A DNA stretch of 64,000 bases from positions 38,185-102,184 of IMG/VR virus record IMGVR_UViG_3300047553_000733; one strand, written 5' to 3'. This document shows positions 35,101 through 44,606 of the stretch, in pieces. Position numbers and translations under genes: made by a program. Position 1 is the stretch's first letter. Every line of letters starts with the position of its first letter. The notes beneath the pieces are model-generated. The model saw nothing but the letters and a program-made list of their open reading frames with translations, made no database searches and was not told the DNA's origin. The DNA is from a virus.

Positions 35101-35585
35101 TTGGTTGAGTCAAACATACACTCACCCTGACTATTAAATAATTGAGCCCCGTATCCGCTACCAGGAATTATTGGATCTATAGCAAATGCATATACTTCAG
35201 GGAAGTCTGCCGCAACTGGTACTGCGTCAATAGGCACATAGGCAACTATATCTATGTAGCCATATCCTGGGCTAGGTGCTGCTAGTGAATAAGGTTTTTC
35301 CAAATAGTACCAAATATTCTTATTACTGCTTGGTAAGGTAATAGCTGGAAACGTAGTTTTATCTGTAGGCATACTATAGCGTAGTCGGTAGACTTTCCAG
35401 GTTCCTACACGACTTGCAGTATATGCTCCATAACCCCAAAAGACACTTATATTTAGTCTAGGGTATTCTGCGGTAATATTAGTTACACCTAATACTTGTG
35501 ACTGGCTATGAAACCATGGTTTCAAATTATTATCGTCAATAATAGTTTGGTTGTTGTCGTTATAAAATTTAAATCCAAAAGTCAT
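32154..35585 (-). CDS. Large tail protein with repeated Calx-beta-like domains (1143 aa)
   Basis: Residues ~1-290 are a unique beta-rich head domain starting GFKFYNDNNQTIIDDNN, similar in style to small tail-tip proteins of the next gene. From ~290 on, four repeats open with Y.L.A....NEGE...FTLTT..L.NGT.VP, contain a D/N-rich loop and end in ...A.I.IND, which matches the Calx-beta-like repeat of adhesins and phage fibres. The last ~330 residues carry two near-copies with a GTGGTYT/GRGGTYS...NS.YCGYV... motif. It is the last gene of the tail operon, so it is likely a tip-attached fibre. No catalytic site is recognised. Confidence 0.7.
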   Translation of the reverse strand: MTFGFKFYNDNNQTIIDDNNLKPWFHSQSQVLGVTNITAEYPRLNISVFWGYGAYTASRVGTWKVYRLRYSMPTDKTTFPAITLPSSNKNIWYYLEKPYSLAAPSPGYGYIDIVAYVPIDAVPVAADFPEVYAFAIDPIIPGSGYGAQLFNSQGECMFDSTKRHLQIYQYPQIQIPDNINFVGPGVDAYPNDISGFLPANPAFVFPNVVLGYTNGGFLGSNAIVSPTVFSRVGNTVYTSNPPAIYTNAGLGNPPPKILNAGTVGIQNLIVVDKTPLYQGYNFPGLPVGYVLTADRTSINEGESGFPITFTLTTSGLDNGTVVPFTITGTGITASDFSTNTLTGNFIINTNQATYTFYAVNDGSMEGTESASLTLNNQAASISFQINDYVSYSLTKSANSIEEGQAVRVTLTTVGLQNGSQVPWIIDGLQGGDLESSPFGTFIISNGVASTDIKTLQDYVYNENDTITFRVYDDEGDLASIQIPIVEISTPYNEVVSINPANIATDETTAVHFYGGQPYDTVRYVIAPATYTNNDIIDYFTNDFKSTLSPGTVYLDENGEYYNPSPTGADFGGAGNWKMWVRFGTSKHWRTTNTITVTQAATYSVAAAGSATSVNEGSALIFNVATTNVPNGTTLYWTVSNAGDFGTSSGSFTINNNAGSFSVTPTADNSINEGAETFQAQVRINGTGGTVKATSATITINDTSQLQASYNVTASPLTVNEGSGTTLTATVAGVPYGTVVYWIVGGTNITLNDIEYINIDYNDGNGFQYQGQIASGSFTNYGDETNTTTVYFQIFFKNDQITEGTEVIGFYLKSGSTSGPVKAYVDITINDTSQYPAAGTPSGGPYCGTGANQYTKYQNYHNGTGGTYTSVLEYNSTYCGYVDYNETVIITNQDSYNNGFVDNRVSLSEAAYVIISNAKPNEPFEYSILNDGDPQPTTWPGTGVSTDENGSFINPGVTGSSFSSDQRTKRLWIRFPHNNHIRSTTVQVFWDYGTASGGQYCSGVNLMQNYWNGRGGTYSQTVQSNSLSCGYVQQYYPYVSPSVYYDNQAALPYDSNFYVYDAKPNSNITWTITAGPAAVGASANGTIDASGIASFNFGTNIRPYVPEGYYTLTATFPGQDASYPASYRTLTFYYYKFTDYGGGA

Positions 35586-35902
35586 TTTGCCAACACCATT
35601 AAAACTGTAGGATTATTAAGACTGCCTGGTAAGGTTGCTCCCACGCTTTCCCACTCTGAATAAACTACACGATTATAAACAATTCTTTTAAAAGTACTAT
35701 TATCTGTAACAACCTCATAAGTATGGTTTCCACTCTGTAGTGGTACAAATGTTAAAGTCATTGGCACAACATAACTTGGTAAATAAATTATACCGCTTGT
35801 ATTTGGTGGAAATACCGCAAATTGCACAAATACACCACCCTGACTAGTACTGTCAAAGGCGGTGTTACCATACTCATCTGCTATTTTCATTCCATATGCC
35901 AT
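35582..35902 (-). CDS. Small tail-tip protein (DUF6453-like)
   Basis: This 106-aa protein starts MAYGMKIADEYGNTAFDSTS, the same GFK/GMK...DE.GN...FDS signature found at the start of the large neighbour, suggesting a shared fold. It is all-beta with no membrane segment, and I recall similar small tail-tip proteins in marine phages. It overlaps the 1143-aa gene by 4 nt and shares one base with the preceding gene, so the three are coupled. Assembly at the tail tip is inferred from order after the J-like protein. Confidence 0.6.
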   Translation of the reverse strand: MAYGMKIADEYGNTAFDSTSQGGVFVQFAVFPPNTSGIIYLPSYVVPMTLTFVPLQSGNHTYEVVTDNSTFKRIVYNRVVYSEWESVGATLPGSLNNPTVLMVLAK

Positions 35903-38900
35903 TATGCTTGTCCTGCTGGTGAGCTTAAGTTACCAATTACCACACGGCGTACTCCAGTGTCGTACACTTCAATCTTATTCTCGAATAGTTTCATGTAGGT
36001 ACTACCACTAGTATTACCTAGTCTTAATTGATTTGCATATATTGAGTTTGTGGTTATTTTTCCACCATCTATTGTTGTAACATTACTAAGTGTATTAGTA
36101 GCATAATTACCTGCAGCATTATTTACTGCCGTACTTGCGGCAGTAGTTGCGATACTAGTAGCTGTAGTGGAGGTTACATACTGATTATTTGTAAAGGTAA
36201 CCAATCCGTCAAAATTTTGGTGTGTAAATGGTGAGCTAATGGTGACTGTTTGGGCACCACCATACTCTGTTTCTTGTACACTATACCTTACAGCCCACAA
36301 GCTTACGCCATTATTAGGAGATGGTGCTGTAAATGTTGTATCCCAACCACTAGTAACACTACTAAAATTTCCTGTACTAAAATTATATCCGCTGGCACTG
36401 ACTGGGCCGGGTGCGCTGCCTTGGGCTGTGCCGTAGTATAAGAATCCGGTTGCATTTCTTAGTGGTAATCCAGCCTCACCGCTTACGCGCACAGGCTGCT
36501 GCCAAGTCCAAGTACTACTACCAGCGGCTTTAGTACCAAAAGTAGTCCACACAGGCCCAGTGCCAGGAGTACCAGCAATAGTATCATACCAACCAATAGG
36601 TGGATTCGCAGTACCGGCACCAGGAGGATTTGGCAAATCGCTGCTACGAATATACGCCTGTGCTGTACTACTTCCGCTAGTACCATCAATGCCTTCTACA
36701 CGATAAGGCACATTCCAAGTATAAACTTTTGATCCATTTATTGCAGTTACTACTGTAGCATCAGAAGCCCATAGTGGATAGTTGGGATTAGCAGTAGTAG
36801 CTTCTGCAACAGTTGCATACCAAAATTGCGGTGGACTAGTAGTAGTACTAGTTGCTATACCTGGTTGCGTAGCCCATCGTTGATATACTGTGGTTACACC
36901 ATTGCCTGGCGCACCAGGCTGTCCTGTTGCACCGTCTTTAGTTTTAGTTATGGTTAGGGTTTTATCTACAGTTACTGTAGTAGTTCCAGGCACGCTTATG
37001 GTAGCTCTATAAGTGCAGCTTCCTGAGGAAGTACCTGTAAAAGCGCTTACAGTTATTGTTCCAGCAGCATCAATAGTACTAGTTATACCAGTTTCTGTAC
37101 CGGCGACTTTACTAAAAGATATATTGCTGGTTACTTGTTGTGCACCCCTAAAGACTAAAAAGTTAGTAGTAATAGGAAGTTGTCCACTGTAAATTACTCC
37201 GTCTTTATCTGCTTGCAGAGTTTGATTTTCATTTACTAGTCCAGCACTAATGCTGTCATCACCTTCTTGTACACTGTATACAGTAAATATATCCTGTGCA
37301 GTTATTCCACCACTGCCACTTACCACACACTTGATTAGCTTTGATGCAGTAGGTGCAAAAGCACTCACTATAAATTCACTGCCAACTTGTCCAGACTGTA
37401 GGACATTATCCACATACCAAGCGTACTGTGCTCCAGGAATATTTAAAACCTGTGCACTTAGCTCTATGCTTGGTGTGTTATAAGCAGTGCTGTTTTTCAA
37501 TCTAACAAAAGCTAGTCCAGGGTCTGCGGTTATGTTTACCACAGGCGCACTTGAGCCATCTATTACTTTATTAAATCTAATTATTCTGTAAACTGTTTCG
37601 GTGCCAATTGTAAAATTAATTTTAAAGCTGGCGTAGCTGGTAGTTATACCAGTAACAGTTATTTTACCTGTGGTAGTATTAACAGCAGGATTGGCAAAAG
37701 TTACACCAACCACTTCCACAATATTATAAGTTATTTGGTTGCTTGGTATAATTTCGGAACCGCGTACAACTGTGGTATTAATTTCTAGTGGAAACTGTGA
37801 GGGGTCGGGTACGTTATTACTATCACAAGAAATTGGTGTATTTTCAGGAGTTGCAGCAGCAGCTAGCACACTACTACCTTCTTGTAGGTAGTATAGTGTA
37901 TGCTCATCAAATAGAGTTATTGGTTCCTGCTGAGCGTTTTGACCAGTTACGTCTACTCTTATCTCTTTACTTGCTACATTTGTGAATTTATTAATACGCA
38001 GTGTATTAGTAGTTTGGCCAGTTTGTACCAGGCCCTCTATGCGCCAAACGTACTGTGGATTGAGCACATTAGATGTACTTGCGACTACATCTATATAGGC
38101 AGGGCTAGTAGCAGTTTCTGGCTGGTTTGCTGGTCGTACAAATGCTAGTGCGGCAGAGCGTAATGTTACCTGTGGCGCACTTGCTCCAGTTATACCCTGT
38201 TTACTTTTCGAAAATTTTTGTTTTACTACTCTGGAACCAATTGCTCCAGACTTTGTTCTCCACTCCACGGTGTAGGCAATTTCTGCAGTATCTGCAGTCA
38301 TGTTTGCATGTTGTGGGAATGCTATACTATAACTAGTATAAACAGGCTGATCTTCGGCAACTATTCCAGTTGCGTCAATATTTGTAATTCTCCACGTACC
38401 GCTAGAGTATGGACTATTTATATCAACAGCAAGTTTATCTCCGCCTTCATAAACTTCTATAACGGTGCCTGTTTCTAGGTACTCGGTTGGATCTACTAAA
38501 CCATCCTCGTCTGCTTGTAGTTGCACAACAGGATTATCAACGTCAATGGTAATGCTATCAGTACCATTATCCAGCCTCAGTATAGTATCTTCGTCATATA
38601 CATTACCAATTTGTGCTCTAACAACGGCATACTTGACTTCATTGCTTACATGAAACTGTTGCCTAGATATGGTAATTGTGTTATTATTTTGAGTAAATAG
38701 TGGATTGGATGAGGTAATTTCTGTACCATCAGCTCTATAAGCTTTAACTGTAAAGGTAGCAGTACCAGTTAAATTAGTTAGATTAGCAGTTGCAACTACT
38801 TGAGCAGTTTCTGCTAGTGTAGCACCAGCATCTCTATACAAGAAATTATCAGGAACCATTACTAAGCGAATTTGTGGTGCGTCCTGACCAATACCGTTTA

Positions 38901-39507
38901 TAATGTTCCAATCGCGTAGAACTTCTATACCGTCATAAACTGCTTTAAATGTAATTTTACCAGCAGTAGCAGTGCCTGTCCAACCAGTGGCTGTAAATAC
39001 GCCAGTAGTAGGATTTATAGTTGCCTGTATACCATTACTCGCACTATTTGCTACTACGCTGTACACTGGGCCGTTTCCAGTTACTTCTTGACTAACGTTC
39101 CATACTCTAAAAGTGCCTGTTGCATATTGCCAATCTGGAGCCCCAGTTGTTGCGCTACGGGCTAAATAGTGTGGATCATTGGTTAGTTCGCCATAAACCC
39201 TTGTGAATTCATCATAGGTCTTTATCGCTACCTGATTAGAAATTGTGTATACGCTTGGATCTATCCTACTTATAAAAGCATATCTAATATAGTATTGTGT
39301 ATTGGTTTCTAAATTATCAATACTAATAGACGAGCCAACCCCAAACTCAATTGGGGTGACTGTTTGCGGATTAAAATTTACAGTAGTACTATACCAAACT
39401 TTTATACCCAGTAAGTCGTCGCGTACATCACTGGTACGTATAGTATCGTATCTTGTAGTGTATAATAAATGTATGCGTCTAATACCTGGGTATATAGTTA
39501 CTGACAT
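35902..39507 (-). CDS. Central tail fibre, FN3/Ig-like repeats with gpJ-type C-terminus
   Basis: This 1201-aa protein begins with an FN3-like segment (~1-100: GLKVWYSTT...TQYYIRYAFIS), followed by Ig-like repeats (~300-850) alternating with ...P.V.L.A..LAFVR...N. A short collagen-like GATGQPGAPGNG occurs near residue 868. The C-terminus reads ANQLRLGNTSGSTYMKLFEN...GVRRVVIGNLS, the ending of many lambda gpJ-like host-specificity proteins (DUF1983-like). It follows the K/I/J fusion gene at 9 nt. It seems that the J protein of this phage is split into two chains. Confidence 0.75.
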   Translation of the reverse strand: MSVTIYPGIRRIHLLYTTRYDTIRTSDVRDDLLGIKVWYSTTVNFNPQTVTPIEFGVGSSISIDNLETNTQYYIRYAFISRIDPSVYTISNQVAIKTYDEFTRVYGELTNDPHYLARSATTGAPDWQYATGTFRVWNVSQEVTGNGPVYSVVANSASNGIQATINPTTGVFTATGWTGTATAGKITFKAVYDGIEVLRDWNIINGIGQDAPQIRLVMVPDNFLYRDAGATLAETAQVVATANLTNLTGTATFTVKAYRADGTEITSSNPLFTQNNNTITISRQQFHVSNEVKYAVVRAQIGNVYDEDTILRLDNGTDSITIDVDNPVVQLQADEDGLVDPTEYLETGTVIEVYEGGDKLAVDINSPYSSGTWRITNIDATGIVAEDQPVYTSYSIAFPQHANMTADTAEIAYTVEWRTKSGAIGSRVVKQKFSKSKQGITGASAPQVTLRSAALAFVRPANQPETATSPAYIDVVASTSNVLNPQYVWRIEGLVQTGQTTNTLRINKFTNVASKEIRVDVTGQNAQQEPITLFDEHTLYYLQEGSSVLAAAATPENTPISCDSNNVPDPSQFPLEINTTVVRGSEIIPSNQITYNIVEVVGVTFANPAVNTTTGKITVTGITTSYASFKINFTIGTETVYRIIRFNKVIDGSSAPVVNITADPGLAFVRLKNSTAYNTPSIELSAQVLNIPGAQYAWYVDNVLQSGQVGSEFIVSAFAPTASKLIKCVVSGSGGITAQDIFTVYSVQEGDDSISAGLVNENQTLQADKDGVIYSGQLPITTNFLVFRGAQQVTSNISFSKVAGTETGITSTIDAAGTITVSAFTGTSSGSCTYRATISVPGTTTVTVDKTLTITKTKDGATGQPGAPGNGVTTVYQRWATQPGIATSTTTSPPQFWYATVAEATTANPNYPLWASDATVVTAINGSKVYTWNVPYRVEGIDGTSGSSTAQAYIRSSDLPNPPGAGTANPPIGWYDTIAGTPGTGPVWTTFGTKAAGSSTWTWQQPVRVSGEAGLPLRNATGFLYYGTAQGSAPGPVSASGYNFSTGNFSSVTSGWDTTFTAPSPNNGVSLWAVRYSVQETEYGGAQTVTISSPFTHQNFDGLVTFTNNQYVTSTTATSIATTAASTAVNNAAGNYATNTLSNVTTIDGGKITTNSIYANQLRLGNTSGSTYMKLFENKIEVYDTGVRRVVIGNLSSPAGQA

Positions 39508-39516
39508 AGTTATCCC

Positions 39517-42500
39517 TTACGTAATTGTTGTAACTACTAAAGTGCCCAATACGCTTTCGGCACTATATTCGTTATTTCTGTTCATAGTTCTGCAGGCTAC
39601 CCTATAAGTAACGCCTGCCTGAGAAATTCTGGGAGCAGGTAAATCTAACAAGTTAAACCTTGCTTCCGCCGCACTTTTAATAACTTTGATATTATTAGTA
39701 GTGTTTGGCTCAATTTCCCAGAAATCTTCTACGCCTGTATCTTTGTATAGTCTGTATTCAAAAGTTTGGAAATCTTGTGGTCGCACATATGTTTGTGGTA
39801 CTTTGGCAACTATATACGTATTTTCTAAATCCATTTCTAGTAGTGGTGTTGTTGGATCTAATCCGGCTGAGCCAGCAACAAATGCCTTGCTGACACTCCA
39901 GCTACCAAAAATAGTATTGTCATTATTTGTATATCTTGCTCTAACCTTGTACATTCTACCAGTTTCTAGTCCAGTAAATGTTATACTGCTAGACTGTTTG
40001 TCTGCATATAGAAGTGTACCTGGACTAGTATCACTAAAAGTTTGATCACTACGTATCATTTCAAACTGTACTCGCTGAGCATGCACACTTAATCCGGTGG
40101 CATTCGTAAAGTTTAGCAGGGCAGTTGTTTGATATGTGCCAGTAGATATTTGCTGACTAGTGTCTCTGGTACTGGTAATTTTTCCAATCAGTGGTACGCC
40201 AACAATAGTATTCTGCACAACTCCAGAACTAGCTATTCCAGTGTTTGATCTGTGACCTAATTCATTATCCAAATCTGCAGTATATATTTCAGGGCTATAG
40301 TCTGTTAAGGTAAGTCTTGCTGTTAAGTTATTTCCCGGTTCAACTGATAAAACTATGAGTTCTTGTGACTCTAAGTTTTCAGCTCCCAGCATAACCAAAT
40401 TATCTACTGCTACATTGCTAGGTATACTTTCTACTACAGTAATTGTAGAGTAATATCCGGCAGTAGTTATTCTTGCAAGTGTAAGATAAACACTACCACT
40501 TCCAGCAGTTGTAGTAATATCGTTAGTTCTTATTCTTATCTTATAATTAGCTGCAGGACTAGGGTTTGCATCTAATAATATATCTTCTGTTAGTGTAATT
40601 GTTTTAGTGGTTGTATTGGCTGCTTTAATACGTGCACTTCCAAGACCCCACATAGGTATATCGTGTGTAACCTTTACTAAGTCGCCGCGATTACACACTA
40701 AATATTCAAAATCAGTATTTAGTGTATAAGTTTCTGGTCTTAGCTTTAACTGTGCAAGGTGCCACTTTGCTAGATGTTCTGCCTGTGCAATATTTGTAAC
40801 GCCAGGTAAATTCAGTTCTTCAAATATTTCTGCACCAAGTTTACCATTTCCAGCAGTAGCAGCATATCCATAGTTATAAACATATACTTCTTCTGCCTGA
40901 TAAGCATTGTGCTCATTTTGTATAGTCATACGAAATGCGTGCGGAAGTCTTGGTAATGTTTTTGTAGCTTCAAATCCCCAACTATTATGTGGTGTAAAGT
41001 GTTGAACACTGTGTGCTCTAGGTTTATCTATTATTACACTCCACTTGCCATCTACGAATATAGGGCTTGCTTTTCCGGCAGCACATATGTCTCGTAATGT
41101 ATCCATAATACTTTGAGTACTTGTTATTACAGCATTATAACTTAGTATAGGCATATTTTTTGTTGGCGTTATGGGATTACAAAAATTATGCCACTCAATC
41201 ATTTTATTAACATCTACATGTTGGCTAATTTGTTGATATACACTAGTACTCTCTATATCAGCTAGTCTATATGCATTTGCTGGATGCATTAGTACATACA
41301 AGAATAAACTTGCTGGATTATTAGTGGCGCGGAATTTCCAAGAATTAGTTGACCTATCCCAATCCCAGGCAACTGTTTGCACCAGTGCATTTATTCCATC
41401 TACATTACCATTTGCCTTACTAGTACTTTGTACTTTTATGGCTGTTCTTGCTAATCTGCCACGAGGTAGTTCTCGTATTGGCGGCGAAGTACTATCATAA
41501 CATACTGCATTACTAAGAGTTACAGTATCATAGTATCTATATTCGCTGGTAGATAGCTCCTCTACTTCTGGTGTTACTCTACGTGCACGTAGCTTATATC
41601 TTCCTCTTGGTAATCCACTTATTTTATATACATAGTTAAATGGATCTTTTCTTTTATGAAAACTACCAACTCCACCTATAGTAAATATAGTTTGTGGGCT
41701 AGAAGGGGTGTTTAATCCGGCATTTGGTGTATAAGTAATACGTACCGCAACACCTGCTTTTCCGCCCTTAGTATCCTGAGCTTTTATTCTTAGTGGATAA
41801 GTGCCTGCAACAAAATACTCACTATTAACCATTACATTGCTATAGCTTTCTTCTACTAAATCAGAAACTAATGGTCTATTATCTAGAGTTATTTGTGCTG
41901 TATCATCAACACTTGCTTCAAAATCATAGAATCCTGTATAGGGTAAAGTTACTTGTACAGTTACATCCATGCTAGTGCCGGCACCATTAGCACCAATCCA
42001 TACACCGTTGGATTTTAATAGATCCGACCATTTATAGTATGGTGGGGCTTCAATAGCGTTTGGTACTGTAAGCGGACTTGTTTCCCAAATAGTTTGTTTT
42101 CCGGTATTAGTACCTGTTGGAGCAGTGGTTGGGTAATAGGTACCGCCAGTTACTTTTACTCGAACTTCTCCACTTTTTTGTGGAGAATTATCTTCTCCAA
42201 AATATCCTACTACTATGTCTTCGTAGCTTGCCTGTAAACCATAATATCCTGATTGGCCAGATAAATAATTTACAGTATAAGAGGGTAGTATACCTTCATT
42301 AGAGCTAATGCATATACGATATAATTTTATATAGCCGGCCGGTATTTCAGGTAATCTTTTATAAGTATTATTAATACCTAATAAACTATTATAATTGCCA
42401 CTTCTAAATGTTTCTTGTAGTGTGGCATTTGGCTCATCAAGCGGTGACAGAGTAGAAGCACCACTAAAAGATCGTATAATTCCGCCAGGACCTAAACAAA

Positions 42501-44079
42501 TTTCAAACCATTTATATCCTGGAGCAGTTATTGTGCTGTATCCCTCAGCAGTATCACCATAATAAGTAATTGCAGGACTCTTTAATACTTCGCTATATGC
42601 GGTTACTGATACACTCCCTCCACCAGGATTAAGTGCTGGGGTTGCTTGCCAGTCATTAGTACTTGTAGAGTACGGAGCTACTTGTAACTCTACACTGCAA
42701 GTTGTTTCGCTAACATCTCCCGCTCCATCACCCTTGGACTTGATTCTGCGCATTCCAGCTGGAAAACTAAAAGCTACATCTATGGAAGTGCCTTGCTGTA
42801 CAAACGATATTTCTGACCAAGGGTTTTCTTGTGTAACCCCCGGCTCAGTAAATCCCAAAGTATTTTTAAGTTCAATATTTTTATATACTTGTTCTATGTC
42901 TGTTGGATAGTATTCATTGAATAGCTTTATTTGTGTGGCATCTTCAGCAGGACTGCCCTTCAATGTAATTGGATATGTTGGGGTTGCAGCCAAATCACTG
43001 TAGTAGCTATCCTTTAAATTACTTGCACCAACACAAATATCTTCAACCTCTAGTGGGCCAAATCCCCAAATAATTAACATATTTAAAATGTTGGTGGTAG
43101 TATTGGTCTCAATGTATGGTACTGCTCCTAATAGTCCTACATATCTTACTCTGCCAAGTACAATAGGTATTGCTCCCAGTCTATTTGACTGATTGCTTGA
43201 ACCATTAAATAAATTTAATTGATTTGGCTGCCCAGGATCTTTGCCAGCATCTGGTGGTCTAACTGGCGCAATAGCATTTACTAAAGCCATGCCAGCCATA
43301 GTAATCGCCATTTGTGCAGCTGCAGTATATGCTGCTATTGTGGCCGCACTTGCTCCTGAAGGGGCGAGCGCAGCCCCGATTTGTGGTCCAAAATATACAG
43401 AAGCAACTACTACTGCGAATATAAGTAGTAATCTAGTAGTACTGCGACCTTGTGCAATTGTTCTATAACTAACTTGCTGGCCCTCACGCAGTACTGTTGT
43501 ACTCCACTCTGATTCTTTAATAGGCACACCATCAACCATTAATACTAATCGCTTAGATAGTTTTTCACTGATTTGATATTTGTGGTGTAAAAACTTTACC
43601 AAATCTGTTAGTGTAGTACCTGCTGCCGTCCAATCAGTTAACTTTTGAATACGTAGTGGGTGTGGAGCACCAGTAACATTTACTTCGCCAGAAGTGTGTC
43701 TGTATGTAAAATACCCAGACAGTCTACGCTTCCATAGTGGATTGTTAAGAGACTCAATAACGCTGTCTTGTCCATCACGTGCATGTAGAAATTTGCTATC
43801 GCCTGCATATATACCTATATGTGCAGGCTCATTGTATATATTAAATAGACAAAGATCGCCAATTTCTGGCTTTCGTACTTCGCTCCAGCTATCCTTATGA
43901 TACTGTATAAGTTTAGTAACTTGCTCATCCCAACTACCAGTATACAGATCACTATAGTCTGGCAATTCGATATTGAGTTCTTGTTTATAAAATAAACGAG
44001 CTAATCCCCAGCAATCTACGCCGCTGGTAGTACGACCATTTTCCTGGTATGGTAAACCAATGTACTTATCAAAATTCAT
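39517..44079 (-). CDS. Fused tail-tip protein: NlpC/P60 peptidase + gpI-like + gpJ-like (1520 aa)
   Basis: Residues 1-~125 are an NlpC/P60 peptidase equal to lambda gpK, with catalytic Cys23 (GVDCWGLAR), His87 (EPAHIGIYAG) and His99. Residues ~135-290 match gpI: a ubiquitin-like part, then a hydrophobic/Gly-Ala segment. From ~300 to the end it is J-like: GAIPIVLGRVRYVGLLGA, FGPLEVEDICVGASNL, and hub domains. Lambda encodes these as three genes. The peptidase could cut host peptidoglycan during entry. The gene overlaps the L-like gene by one base and is followed by the second half of J. Confidence 0.88.
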   Translation of the reverse strand: MNFDKYIGLPYQENGRTTSGVDCWGLARLFYKQELNIELPDYSDLYTGSWDEQVTKLIQYHKDSWSEVRKPEIGDLCLFNIYNEPAHIGIYAGDSKFLHARDGQDSVIESLNNPLWKRRLSGYFTYRHTSGEVNVTGAPHPLRIQKLTDWTAAGTTLTDLVKFLHHKYQISEKLSKRLVLMVDGVPIKESEWSTTVLREGQQVSYRTIAQGRSTTRLLLIFAVVVASVYFGPQIGAALAPSGASAATIAAYTAAAQMAITMAGMALVNAIAPVRPPDAGKDPGQPNQLNLFNGSSNQSNRLGAIPIVLGRVRYVGLLGAVPYIETNTTTNILNMLIIWGFGPLEVEDICVGASNLKDSYYSDLAATPTYPITLKGSPAEDATQIKLFNEYYPTDIEQVYKNIELKNTLGFTEPGVTQENPWSEISFVQQGTSIDVAFSFPAGMRRIKSKGDGAGDVSETTCSVELQVAPYSTSTNDWQATPALNPGGGSVSVTAYSEVLKSPAITYYGDTAEGYSTITAPGYKWFEICLGPGGIIRSFSGASTLSPLDEPNATLQETFRSGNYNSLLGINNTYKRLPEIPAGYIKLYRICISSNEGILPSYTVNYLSGQSGYYGLQASYEDIVVGYFGEDNSPQKSGEVRVKVTGGTYYPTTAPTGTNTGKQTIWETSPLTVPNAIEAPPYYKWSDLLKSNGVWIGANGAGTSMDVTVQVTLPYTGFYDFEASVDDTAQITLDNRPLVSDLVEESYSNVMVNSEYFVAGTYPLRIKAQDTKGGKAGVAVRITYTPNAGLNTPSSPQTIFTIGGVGSFHKRKDPFNYVYKISGLPRGRYKLRARRVTPEVEELSTSEYRYYDTVTLSNAVCYDSTSPPIRELPRGRLARTAIKVQSTSKANGNVDGINALVQTVAWDWDRSTNSWKFRATNNPASLFLYVLMHPANAYRLADIESTSVYQQISQHVDVNKMIEWHNFCNPITPTKNMPILSYNAVITSTQSIMDTLRDICAAGKASPIFVDGKWSVIIDKPRAHSVQHFTPHNSWGFEATKTLPRLPHAFRMTIQNEHNAYQAEEVYVYNYGYAATAGNGKLGAEIFEELNLPGVTNIAQAEHLAKWHLAQLKLRPETYTLNTDFEYLVCNRGDLVKVTHDIPMWGLGSARIKAANTTTKTITLTEDILLDANPSPAANYKIRIRTNDITTTAGSGSVYLTLARITTAGYYSTITVVESIPSNVAVDNLVMLGAENLESQELIVLSVEPGNNLTARLTLTDYSPEIYTADLDNELGHRSNTGIASSGVVQNTIVGVPLIGKITSTRDTSQQISTGTYQTTALLNFTNATGLSVHAQRVQFEMIRSDQTFSDTSPGTLLYADKQSSSITFTGLETGRMYKVRARYTNNDNTIFGSWSVSKAFVAGSAGLDPTTPLLEMDLENTYIVAKVPQTYVRPQDFQTFEYRLYKDTGVEDFWEIEPNTTNNIKVIKSAAEARFNLLDLPAPRISQAGVTYRVACRTMNRNNEYSAESVLGTLVVTTIT

Positions 44080-44606
44080 CAGAATAGTCCTGGAAAATAG
44101 TTTGGAGTAAAATTATAGCACGGAAAAGGTTCGCGCGTATAATCAATCATGTCTAGAGTCAGGGTAATTTGGCTAGAGGTATAAGTAGCATTAGTTATAA
44201 AAAATCCTGGAAAGCTGGCTTCTACATATTCCGGATTACTTGCTAAAATTAACTCTAAGTTTACTTGTGTAGGATTTGTTAAGTGATCGCGTATTAACTG
44301 TATAGCTTCCGTTGTAACATAGTTTAAAACTATGTTACAACGCCCTACACCGGCATCCTCTTCGCTTGGAAGCGTAATCTCCAGTGGCAAAAAAACATAA
44401 TTATTGCCTCGACTAGTTACACCATATACAACCTCATCATCTGTAGTTAGCGAATTTAGTCTCTGAATATAGCTATCAGCCAGCCTAATTGGTGCATTAG
44501 GCTGGCTAGGATTTTGTATAGTTAATAGTGTGATAAGTTGTTCATCTGTTTCACTAGAGAACATAGCCTTAATAGCTGCAGGACTAAGTTTCGTTAATCT
44601 ACTCAT
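44079..44606 (-). CDS. Minor tail protein, DUF1833 (gpL-like position)
   Basis: This 175-aa protein has LLTIQNPSQPNAPIRLADSY and FLPLEITLPSEEDAGVGRCNIVLNYVTTEAI, the pattern of the DUF1833 phage family, which takes the place of the zinc/iron-sulfur gpL in many siphoviruses. The lambda L protein caps the tape measure near the tip; the same role is inferred here from order: M-like, this, K. The overlaps are 4 nt upstream and 1 nt downstream. Two Cys are present (GRCNI, FPCYN), not a four-Cys cluster as in lambda L. Confidence 0.78.
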   Translation of the reverse strand: MSRLTKLSPAAIKAMFSSETDEQLITLLTIQNPSQPNAPIRLADSYIQRLNSLTTDDEVVYGVTSRGNNYVFLPLEITLPSEEDAGVGRCNIVLNYVTTEAIQLIRDHLTNPTQVNLELILASNPEYVEASFPGFFITNATYTSSQITLTLDMIDYTREPFPCYNFTPNYFPGLF

